Shown: in pieces, positions 8,301 to 15,373 of the stretch
Layout: every line of letters starts with the position of its first letter
Position numbering within the stretch: the stretch's first letter is position 1
Source of the DNA: Bacillota bacterium
Lineage (GTDB): Bacteria > Bacillota_E > JAJZYS01 > JAJYTV01
DNA: 64,000 nt
NCBI GenBank assembly: GCA_021845645.1
Contig: JAJZVM010000002.1
Span: 124,001-188,000 of the forward strand
Direction: 5' to 3'
Position numbers and translations under genes: made by a program
The notes under the pieces: generated by a model
Seen by the model: the letters and a program-made list of their open reading frames with translations, nothing else
Databases searched by the model: none
What the model was told of the DNA's origin: nothing

Positions 8301-9085
8301 GTGGCGTCGGCTGCGGCCACGAGCCCGCCCTCCCCGCCGACGGCCGATGCCGTGGCGAAGTGGATGCGGCGGCCGCGGCGCTGTACCTGCCAGGTCAGGG
8401 TCAGGGCTCCCGGCCGCGCGGGCTGGAGGTAGCGCACGGAGAAGCTGGCCAGGCGGACGTCGTCCAGTCCTTCGCGGCCGAGGCCGCAGCGCATGGCACC
8501 GTCCAGAAGCGCCGCGACGGCGCCGCCGTGCATGACGCCATCCGGGTTCAGGTGGCGCGCCTCGACCGGTGCGACGATTGCGTCCCCGCCGGGGGCGTAT
8601 CCGAGAAACTCACGAAAGTTCCGCCACAGGCCCCTGTCGCCCGTCCATGGGCTGAGCGACCTGTGCCCCGGCAGGCCGCGCGCGAAATAGCCCTGCGCGG
8701 ACGCGATCAGCAGTCCGTCCGGCTGCAGCACCTTGCCCTGCGCCGACGTCTCGCGCCAGTCCTGGCGCAGGGCCTCGGCGCCGCCTTGCGCCAGGAGGTC
8801 GCCAGGCGCCCAGCGGCGGTGGATCACGACCTGCAGGGCCACCGTCGCGAACGAGCCCGCCTCGGGCAGTCGGGAGGCGATCGCGTGGCCTAGGGCCACG
8901 TCGAGCAGCGTCAGAACGACGCCCGGGGCGATGCGGCCGTCGTCGCCAAGGCTGGCCTGCCACGGCGGCACGCGCACGGCGGCGGTGCCGGCCCGCGGGA
9001 ACTCCACGTCGATCCCCAGGGCAGCGCGCAAGGGATTCTCGCGCGCCATGATCGCGGGCCTCGGATCGCCGGACAACGCTTGCAC
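8252..9085 (-). CDS. Double-hotdog acyl-CoA thioesterase-like protein (PaaI type)
   Basis: About 277 residues containing two hotdog domains. The second half has the PaaI/4HBT signature NPDGVMHGGAVAALLDGAM. The first half has a weaker copy, APGVVLTLLDVALGHAI, without the HGG. Such twin-hotdog proteins usually hydrolyse acyl- or aryl-CoA thioesters; the substrate cannot be told. A strong AAAGGAG lies only two bases before GTG 9085, so the true start may be TTG 9076, eleven bases after it. The last 49 bases are antisense to the end of the kinase gene. Confidence 0.75.
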   Translation of the reverse strand: MQALSGDPRPAIMARENPLRAALGIDVEFPRAGTAAVRVPPWQASLGDDGRIAPGVVLTLLDVALGHAIASRLPEAGSFATVALQVVIHRRWAPGDLLAQGGAEALRQDWRETSAQGKVLQPDGLLIASAQGYFARGLPGHRSLSPWTGDRGLWRNFREFLGYAPGGDAIVAPVEARHLNPDGVMHGGAVAALLDGAMRCGLGREGLDDVRLASFSVRYLQPARPGALTLTWQVQRRGRRIHFATASAVGGEGGLVAAADATYVGGEDERGSAEPMP

Positions 9086-9216
9086 TACTCCTTTAGGGCG
9101 GGCGAGCCCACCGCTCTCGGACGTCTTGCATCATCCTACCGCAAGCCCCCGGCATGACCCAAGGCGCGGTTCCCAGAGGCCGCTCGGCCGCATGTCGGAA
9201 AACCTGACAAATCCTA

Positions 9217-9244
9217 TTGACCTTCGAGGCGGACGTGGTACCTT
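9217..9244 (+). promoter_or_regulatory. Promoter of the copper lipoprotein gene
   Basis: TTGACC at 9217-9222 and TACCTT at 9239-9244 with a 16-base spacer. The expected start of transcription is near 9251, just before the AAGGGGGAG ribosome site of the gene at 9266. Confidence 0.6.
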
Positions 9245-9265
9245 GCGGGCAAGGGGGAGTGTCTC

Positions 9266-9865
9266 ATGCAACGCTTGCGTCCGCGCAGCCTACTTGCCAT
9301 GGCAGGTGTCGGCGTTCTTCTGGCCGGATGTGGAACCGTCGCGAGCGCGGCGGCGACCGCTCATCACGCGAACCGTCACCACAAGAAGGCCGCGGCGGCG
9401 GCCAAGCCGTCGGCAGCCAAGAGCCAGGCGGCCGTCGGGGCGTACGCCCCCTTCATCGCGAGCCAGGACCCGGCTGTGAAGACGGTGACTCTGTCCATCG
9501 TCGCAGGCGCCACCATCGACAACTTCTACTACAACTTTGACGGCTACGATCTGGGCAACGCCACGATCACCGTCCCGGTAGGCTGGACGGTGAAGGTGGA
9601 CTTCTCGAACGAGAGCGGGTCTTCGCACAGTGTCGTGATCTCTCCGAGCAGCTCGGACCTCACGCCCGTCTTCGCGGGCGCCGCCTCCCCGAACCCCTCG
9701 GCCGGGCTGCAGGCAGGCGAGAGCCAGACGTTCCAGTTCGTCGCCCAGACCGCAGGCAGCTATGTCCTCGCCTGCGGCGTCCCTGGCCAGGCCAGCCAGG
9801 AAGGCATGTGGATCAAGTTCGTCGTCTCCCCGACCGCCACCCAGGCCAGCAGCCAGCAGGGCTGA
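9266..9865 (+). CDS. Sulfocyanin-like cupredoxin lipoprotein with an altered copper site
   Basis: The product has 199 residues. A signal peptide ends in lipobox LLAGC (C22), then an Ala/His/Lys-rich linker (about 28-55) leads to a cupredoxin domain. The ligand pattern resembles sulfocyanin, a type 1 blue copper protein: H121 in SSHSVVIS, C170 in LACGVPGQ and M181 in EGMWIKFVVS. The second His expected in CGVPGHA is Q175, and one extra residue precedes the Met. If copper is bound, the geometry must differ; otherwise the site is lost. Sulfocyanins carry electrons to terminal oxidases, but no respiratory gene lies beside this one. Confidence 0.75.
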   Translation: MQRLRPRSLLAMAGVGVLLAGCGTVASAAATAHHANRHHKKAAAAAKPSAAKSQAAVGAYAPFIASQDPAVKTVTLSIVAGATIDNFYYNFDGYDLGNATITVPVGWTVKVDFSNESGSSHSVVISPSSSDLTPVFAGAASPNPSAGLQAGESQTFQFVAQTAGSYVLACGVPGQASQEGMWIKFVVSPTATQASSQQG

Positions 9866-9899
9866 GGCCCCCAGGGCGCCACCGCGCCCTCGCGCCGCA

Positions 9900-9908
9900 T
9901 GGTAGAAT
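9900..9908 (+). promoter_or_regulatory. Extended -10 promoter of the pantothenate cluster
   Basis: TGGTAGAAT at 9900-9908 fits TGnTAtaaT and lies 27 bases before the ATG at 9936. It follows a GGGCGC/GCGCCC hairpin (about 9874-9889) that may end the copper lipoprotein transcript. Confidence 0.45.
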
Positions 9909-9935
9909 GCCAGGGACAAGGGGGCGCGAAGGGCG

Positions 9936-10796
9936 ATGCAGGCCGTCGCGATCATCGGTCCCGGACGTGTCGGCACAGCACTCTGGCTTGCCCTGCGCGG
10001 CCGCTGCGAGCTCGTGGGCGCCGCAGGCGGGTCGAAGGCCAGCCGTGACCTCTTCCTGCGACGCACAGGCGTCGCGGTCGCGCCGTCCGCCGCCGCCCTC
10101 TGCCTTGCGGCCGACTGGGTCTTTCTCACCGTCCCCGACCGCGCCGTCGCGCCGCTCGCGGCAGAACTCGGCGAGGCCGGGGTCTTCCACGCGGGGCAGG
10201 TCGTGGCCCACACGGCCGGTGCGCTGCCGAGCGCCGTCCTCCGGCCGGCCCAGGCCTGCGGCGCGGAGGTCCTCGCACTGCACCCGATGCAGTCCTTCGC
10301 GGACCCCGAGCGCGGCGCGGACCTCTTTCAGGGCATCACCTGCAGCATCGAGGGGACGCCCGCCGCACGGCAGGCTGGCGCCGATCTCGCGCGGATCCTC
10401 GGCATGCGGCCCTGGCAGGTGGAGGCCGGGGACAAGCCGCGCCTGCATGCGGCGTGCGCCCTGGCGAGCAATGCCCTCGTCGCGCTCCTTGCCGTCGCCG
10501 CCCGGACCGCCGGCGCATCGGACAGCCCCGACGACCGCCAGCGGGCACTGGAGGCCCTCCTGCCGCTCAGCCGGGGCAGTCTCGAAAACCTGGCGCGGCT
10601 GGGACTGCCGCGGGCGCTGACGGGCCCCGTCGAGCGCGGCGACGCCGAGACGGTGCGGTCGCACCTCGACCTGCTGGCGGGCGACGCGGACAGCGCCTAC
10701 CGCATCCTCGGACTGGTGGCGGTGGACCTGGCAAGGGAGAAGGGCAGCCTCGGGCCTGGCGACGCGGCGCTTCTCCAGACGATGCTGCGGAGGTGA
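9936..10796 (+). CDS. DUF2520 Rossmann-fold oxidoreductase-like protein of the pantothenate cluster
   Basis: The product has 286 residues. The N-terminal NAD(P)-binding fold shows AIIGPGRVGTAL and WVFLTVPDRAVAPLA, and the C-terminal helical half has LALHPMQSFADP, typical of the Rossmann-like/DUF2520 family. It resembles ProC/PanE-type reductases in outline. It sits four bases before panB and then panC, and no panE or ilvC is in the window. A role as ketopantoate reductase is therefore plausible but not shown. The start is ATG 9936; the family assignment is confident and the reaction is not. Confidence 0.8.
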   Translation: MQAVAIIGPGRVGTALWLALRGRCELVGAAGGSKASRDLFLRRTGVAVAPSAAALCLAADWVFLTVPDRAVAPLAAELGEAGVFHAGQVVAHTAGALPSAVLRPAQACGAEVLALHPMQSFADPERGADLFQGITCSIEGTPAARQAGADLARILGMRPWQVEAGDKPRLHAACALASNALVALLAVAARTAGASDSPDDRQRALEALLPLSRGSLENLARLGLPRALTGPVERGDAETVRSHLDLLAGDADSAYRILGLVAVDLAREKGSLGPGDAALLQTMLRR

Positions 10797-10800
10797 CGAC

Positions 10801-11715
10801 TTGTCCAAGAGAGTGACCACGCGAACGTTCCTGGAGAAGAAGGCCGACGGCGAGCGCATCACCATGCTCACCGCCTACGACTACCCCACGGCGAGGCTCT
10901 GCGACCTCGCAGGCGTGGACTCGCTCCTGATCGGCGACAGTCTCGGCATGGTGGTGCAGGGGCATGACACGACACTTGGCGTCACCCTGACGGACGCGCT
11001 GTACCACACCCGCATGGTGGCGCGGGCCGCAGAGCACGCTCTCGTCATCGCGGACATGCCCTTTCTCACGTTCCAGCTTACGGTGGATGCGGCCATAGCC
11101 AACGCAGGCAGGCTGCTCGCGGAAGGCGGCGCCCAGGCGGTGAAGCTCGAAGGCGGCCAGGAGATGCAGGAGACGGTCCGCAGGATGTGCAGGGTGGGGA
11201 TACCGGTGCTGGGTCACATCGGCCTCACGCCGCAGTCGGTGCACGCCCTGGGCGGCTACCGCGTCCAGGGGCGCACCGCCGAAGCCGCACGGCGCCTCAT
11301 GGACGACGCGCTGGCGCTCGAGAATGCCGGCGCGTTCGGCGTCGTGCTCGAACTCGTTCCGGAGGAGGTCGCCCGGGCGATCTCAGAGCGGCTGCGCATC
11401 CCGACGATCGGCATCGGCTCCGGGGCCGGCTGCGACGGCCAGGTGCTCGTCCTGCACGATCTCATCGGCCTCGGCGAAGGTCCGGGGCCCCGCCATGCAC
11501 GCCGCTATGCGGAGGTTGGCGAAGCCATCCGCGAAGCCGCGGCCGCCTACTGCCGCGACGTGCGTCAGGGTGGCTATCCCGGACCGGAACATGCCACAAG
11601 CCTCGGCCCCGACGCACAGGCCGTCCTGGCGGCTATCGACGGTGGCGCATCCCCGCCCGAGCGCCACCGCGTGGCCAGCGATCCCGAGCACAGGCCGTAC
11701 GGAGGTAAGCCCTGA
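10801..11715 (+). CDS. panB: 3-methyl-2-oxobutanoate hydroxymethyltransferase
   Basis: This enzyme makes ketopantoate from 2-oxoisovalerate and methylenetetrahydrofolate, the first committed step to pantothenate. Typical motifs are LTAYDYPTARL, LIGDSLGMVVQGHD, VKLEGG, HIGLTPQSVHALGGY and PTIGIGSGAGCDGQVLVLHD. TTG 10801 follows GGAGGTGA. At 304 residues it is about 40 longer than E. coli PanB owing to a C-terminal tail (GVASPP-like, Pro/Arg-rich). The stop is directly followed by the panC start. Confidence 0.96.
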   Translation: MSKRVTTRTFLEKKADGERITMLTAYDYPTARLCDLAGVDSLLIGDSLGMVVQGHDTTLGVTLTDALYHTRMVARAAEHALVIADMPFLTFQLTVDAAIANAGRLLAEGGAQAVKLEGGQEMQETVRRMCRVGIPVLGHIGLTPQSVHALGGYRVQGRTAEAARRLMDDALALENAGAFGVVLELVPEEVARAISERLRIPTIGIGSGAGCDGQVLVLHDLIGLGEGPGPRHARRYAEVGEAIREAAAAYCRDVRQGGYPGPEHATSLGPDAQAVLAAIDGGASPPERHRVASDPEHRPYGGKP

Positions 11716-12558
11716 GTGCAGGTTCTCACGACGATCCCCGATCTTCGCGCCCAGCTCGCTCCGCTCCGCCGCGCCGGCAAGAGCATCGGCTTCGTCCCCA
11801 CCATGGGCTACCTGCACGAGGGGCACGAGGCCCTGGTGCGGGCAGCGCGACAGGAGTGCGACGTCGTCGTCGTCAGCATCTTCGTGAACCCGCTCCAGTT
11901 CGCGCCGAGCGAGGACTTCGAGAGCTACCCGCGGGACCCGGACCGCGATCGGGCCATCCTCTCGGCGGCAGGGGCCGACTACCTGTTCCAGCCCGGGGTC
12001 GGCGAGATCTATCCCCGCCCGCTCCTGACCGAGGTGGCGGTGCCGGAACTCTCGCGCACGCTGGAGGGGCGGACCCGCCCGACCCACTTCCAGGGCGTCG
12101 CGACGGTCGTGCTCAAGCTCGTCCACATCGTCTGGCCGGACAGAGCCTACTTCGGCCAGAAGGACGGCCAGCAGGTGGCCGTCGTCCGGCGCCTGTGCGA
12201 GGACCTGGACCTGCCGCTTGCGCTAAGGGTGGTCGAGACGGTGCGCGAGCCCGACGGGCTGGCCCTCTCCTCGCGCAACGTCTACCTTTCACCCGACGAG
12301 CGCCGCGCCGCGCCGGTCCTGCACGAGGCGCTCGAGCAGGGCCGCGCGGCGGCGCTGGCCGGCAGAGACGGCCCGGCGGTGCAGGCGGCGATCGAGGTCC
12401 GCGTGCGACAGCAGCCGCTGGCGCGCCTGGACTACGCGGCCGTCGTCGATCCCGACAGCATGCAACCCAAAAGCGATCTCACAGGACGCGTGATGCTGGC
12501 GGTCGCCGCGTATGTCGGAAAGACCCGGCTGATCGACAACCTGGTGATGCAGCTCTAG
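11716..12558 (+). CDS. panC: Pantothenate synthetase
   Basis: Joins pantoate and beta-alanine with ATP. The 280-residue product shows FVPTMGYLHEGHEALV (the HIGH-like motif is HEGH), VSIFVNPLQFAPSEDF, YFGQKDGQQVAVVRR and ALSSRNVYLSPDER (KMSKS-like region). It starts at GTG 11716 immediately after panB, with GGAGGT before the panB stop. No panD for beta-alanine is present. Its stop TAG lies in a CTAG palindrome that also supplies the stop of the convergent proS. Confidence 0.96.
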   Translation: MQVLTTIPDLRAQLAPLRRAGKSIGFVPTMGYLHEGHEALVRAARQECDVVVVSIFVNPLQFAPSEDFESYPRDPDRDRAILSAAGADYLFQPGVGEIYPRPLLTEVAVPELSRTLEGRTRPTHFQGVATVVLKLVHIVWPDRAYFGQKDGQQVAVVRRLCEDLDLPLALRVVETVREPDGLALSSRNVYLSPDERRAAPVLHEALEQGRAAALAGRDGPAVQAAIEVRVRQQPLARLDYAAVVDPDSMQPKSDLTGRVMLAVAAYVGKTRLIDNLVMQL

Positions 12559-14252
12559 CGCGTACTGCCGAGTAGGCCCGAGAGCACGCCTTCGATCTCC
12601 GCACGCGGCACGATGCGCGTCTCCCCGTCGCTGCGGCGCCTCAGCTCGACGCCGCCCGCGGCCAGGGAACGGCGGCTCACGGTGATCCGCCAGGGCAGTC
12701 CCAGGAGATCCGCGTCCTGGAACTTGACGCCCGCCGTCTCCGTGCGGTCGTCGAGAAGGATCCGATCCCCGCCAAGCTCCTCGATCTCGTGGGCGACGGC
12801 GGCCACCTCGGCGTCCTCCCCCAGGGCCAGCAGATGCGCCGCGAACGGTGCAGCCGCCTCGGGCCAGACGATGCCCTGCTCGTCGTGGTGGACTTCGATC
12901 ACGGCGGCCAGGAGGCGCGAGACGCCGATGCCGTAGGAACCCATCCAGAGCGGGCGCTGCACGTTGTCGGGACCCGCGCAGGCCAGCCCCAGCGGCTCCG
13001 CGTAGCGCGTGCCGAGCCGGAAGATGTGGCCGAGCTCAAGCGAGCGCGCGACGCTGAGCGCCCCACCGCACTGCGGGCAGGCGTCGCCCGGATCGACGCG
13101 CGCGATGTCTCCCTCGCGATGCCAGGAGAAGTCCCGGCCCGGCCGGGCCCATGCCAGGTGCCAGCCGGCCCGGTTGGCGCCACAGACGAGGCCGCAGGCT
13201 CTCGTGACCTCCTCGTCCGCCACGATGCGCAGCGGCCCCGCGAGCTCGAGTCCGACCGGGCCCGCGTACCCGACCTGCAGGCCCCGTGCCGCCGCCTCCT
13301 CCGCGGCCAGCGGGCGCAGCTCGCCGCCCAAGAGCGCCCCAAGCTTGCCCTCATCGACCTGCCTGTCGCCGAGCACGAGCGCCATCACCGTAGTGTCCGC
13401 CTCGTCATAGAACACTGCCTTGAGCGTGTCGTGGGCCGCCACGCCGAGCGCCGCCGCAAGGCTGGAGATCGTCGTCGCGGCGGGCGTCTCGACAGCTCGC
13501 ATGGGCAGGCCGTCCCGGCCCATGCCGACGCGCAAGCGCCGACGCGCCGCTTCGCGGTTCGCCAGGTACCCGCAGCCATGGCAGGATACGATCTCGTCCT
13601 CGCCCGCCGCGAGCGGCAGCTGGAACTCTACGGTCCCGGATCCCCCCATCATGCCGCTCGACGCGGTCACCTCCCGGACGTCGAGTTCCAGCCGGGCGAA
13701 GATCCGGCGGTATGCCGCCGCGACGCGGGCGAAGCTCTGCTCCATGCCCTGGGCGTCGAGGTCGAAGCTGTAGGCGTCCTGCATCGAGAACTCCCTGAGG
13801 CGCAGCAGACCGCCGCGCGGGCGCAGTTCGTCGCGGAACTTCGGGCCTGTCTGCGTCAGCAGGAGCGGCAGCTGCGACCTCTGAACACCCTGGCGGCGCA
13901 AGAGCTCTGTCATCGCCTCCTCGGCCGTGAGCGCGAGGGCGAAGTCGTCGCCGCGGCGATCCTTGAAGCGGACGAGCTCAGGCAGGTCGCTCTTGGCGCG
14001 CCCGCTGCGGAGCCAGAGCTCGAGGGGCTGCACGAACGGCAGGCGCACCTCCTGCGCCCCCGCCTGCCCCAGCTCCAGGCGGACCACCTCCTCGATGCGC
14101 CGCTCCGCCATCAGGCCGAGCGGTGTCAGGGCGTAGACGCCGGCCGCGAAGCGCTGCGCGAGACCCGCCCGCAGCAGGAGCCGATGGCTCGCAGCTTCGG
14201 CGTCCGCCGGATCGGTGCGCATGGTCCGCCAGAAGAGTGACGACTGTCGCAA
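12555..14252 (-). CDS. proS: Prolyl-tRNA synthetase (bacterial type)
   Basis: The 565-residue class II synthetase contains motif 1-2 segments, TGPKFRDELRPRGGLLRLREF and an inserted editing domain (about residues 230-380: TTISSLAAALGV, LGDRQVDEGKL) that clears mischarged alanine. The C-terminal anticodon domain ends in DRTETAGVKFQDADL and IEGVL. TTG 14252 is preferred because GGGAGG lies eight bases upstream; the longer start at GTG 14261 overlaps that site. The gene is preceded by a T-box leader with proline specifier and a strong promoter, so it should respond to uncharged tRNA-Pro. Confidence 0.96.
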   Translation of the reverse strand: MRQSSLFWRTMRTDPADAEAASHRLLLRAGLAQRFAAGVYALTPLGLMAERRIEEVVRLELGQAGAQEVRLPFVQPLELWLRSGRAKSDLPELVRFKDRRGDDFALALTAEEAMTELLRRQGVQRSQLPLLLTQTGPKFRDELRPRGGLLRLREFSMQDAYSFDLDAQGMEQSFARVAAAYRRIFARLELDVREVTASSGMMGGSGTVEFQLPLAAGEDEIVSCHGCGYLANREAARRRLRVGMGRDGLPMRAVETPAATTISSLAAALGVAAHDTLKAVFYDEADTTVMALVLGDRQVDEGKLGALLGGELRPLAAEEAAARGLQVGYAGPVGLELAGPLRIVADEEVTRACGLVCGANRAGWHLAWARPGRDFSWHREGDIARVDPGDACPQCGGALSVARSLELGHIFRLGTRYAEPLGLACAGPDNVQRPLWMGSYGIGVSRLLAAVIEVHHDEQGIVWPEAAAPFAAHLLALGEDAEVAAVAHEIEELGGDRILLDDRTETAGVKFQDADLLGLPWRITVSRRSLAAGGVELRRRSDGETRIVPRAEIEGVLSGLLGSTR

Positions 14253-14261
14253 AGCTCGCAC

Positions 14262-14494
14262 CTCCCAAACAAAAACCCGCCCTTCAAAAGGGCGGGAGAA
14301 CCCGCGGTACCACCTTTCTCGGCCTTGCGGCCACTCCGATCGTCCCTGGGGGACGAAGCCCGGTCACGGCGGGCATCCGGACGGCTCGTCGCCGCCGCTC
14401 GAGGCTGGGAAGGACGCATCGCCTGCCGGCTTGCACCAGCCGCCGGCTCTCTACGCGGACCATGGCGTCCCGGGTGCCTCTCATCGCAAGTCTT
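14262..14494 (-). promoter_or_regulatory. T-box leader with proline specifier upstream of proS
   Basis: The minus strand carries the T-box core AAAGGTGGTACCGCGGG (14317-14301) before an intrinsic terminator. In the Stem I region GATGCGT is followed by CCT (14413-14411) and then TCCC, the same layout (codon-N-CCC) as in the two other T-boxes in this window. CCT is a proline codon and matches the downstream gene. The antiterminator should form when uncharged tRNA-Pro binds. Confidence 0.92.
14271..14296 (-). terminator. Intrinsic terminator of the proS T-box
   Basis: On the minus strand a perfect CCCGCCC/GGGCGGG stem with a TTTTGAA loop is followed by TTTTT. The T-box core can pair with its left side to form the competing antiterminator. 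Confidence 0.92.
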
Positions 14495-14500
14495 TGGCCG

Positions 14501-14529
14501 AGTATAGACCGCCGCGCGGGGAGCGTCAA
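14501..14529 (-). promoter_or_regulatory. Promoter of the proS T-box transcript
   Basis: On the minus strand TTGACG (14529-14524) and TATACT (14506-14501) are separated by 17 bases, close to the sigma-70/SigA consensus. Transcription should start near 14494. Confidence 0.85.
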
Positions 14530-14644
14530 CGCCGCGGGGCCGCGAAGGAAACCGGGTCGGCGGACGGAATCTCTGCGCAGAAGCGAAGAACCTTCTCGAG
14601 CTCGTGACGCAAGCGGGATGGCCACCTGACAGGAGGGCGAGCCC

Positions 14645-15373
14645 GTGTCCTACCCCGGCAGCGACTTCGATCACCTGGACCTCGACGCAACCATCGAGGA
14701 GCTGAGGCGTCTCGGCGACGGCCGGTCGCGCCGCCGGGACTTCTACCTGCATCTGGCGCTCGCGCCGCTCTGCCTGCCTGTCGAGTTCGTGTCCGACGCC
14801 ATGCCGAGCGAGGCCAGGGCCTACACGTCCCGCACCGCGTACGAAGTGGGTCCTGATAGCCCGTACCAGATGCTCGAGCTTCCCGCCAAGGACCTGCTGC
14901 TCCACCTGGCCAGGGCAGGCAGCCGGATGCTCTCGGTGGCCGCAGCACCGCTGCCGTCGCGCGCCGAACCCGCGACCGCAGATCATCTCCACTGGGCCTA
15001 CGTCCCAGGCGACGACATCGCGGGGCTCGCGGAGGGCAGGCTGCCAGACGCCACGAGCGTCTGGCAGGTGCCCCTCGACCTCGTCGAGGAGTGCCAGCGC
15101 GTCGCGCAGCGGCTGCAGGGGCTCGCGGCGCTCTGCCTCAGCCGCATCGGCGGCAATGCGGTGCGCGAGCTCCGTCTCACCGCGTTCTTTCATCCGGATT
15201 TCGGCTTCGCGCACCAGGACGACGCGCTGCACGAGCTCGCCCTCTATGCGCGCAACGTGATCGACGGGGCGCAGGCGGTGACGGTCGCCCAGGCGACCAC
15301 GGCCCGCTTCTACGAGGAACCGGACACCTTCCGACGCATCCTGTACTGCAGCGCCGAGTACCTCAGTTCCTGA
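14645..15373 (+). CDS. Conserved-looking protein of unknown function
   Basis: The 242-residue soluble protein starts at GTG 14645 with AGGAGGG seven bases upstream, so it is probably expressed. I recognise no family. It is acidic to neutral, has no signal peptide or membrane segment, and contains HLHWAYVPGDDIAGL, AFFHPDFGFAHQDDALHEL and several His/Asp pairs that could bind metal. It diverges from proS, with 115 bases from the proS -35 box, and its last 11 bases overlap the convergent ABC-F gene. Codon use is like the neighbours. No function can be given. Confidence 0.7.
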   Translation: MSYPGSDFDHLDLDATIEELRRLGDGRSRRRDFYLHLALAPLCLPVEFVSDAMPSEARAYTSRTAYEVGPDSPYQMLELPAKDLLLHLARAGSRMLSVAAAPLPSRAEPATADHLHWAYVPGDDIAGLAEGRLPDATSVWQVPLDLVEECQRVAQRLQGLAALCLSRIGGNAVRELRLTAFFHPDFGFAHQDDALHELALYARNVIDGAQAVTVAQATTARFYEEPDTFRRILYCSAEYLSS

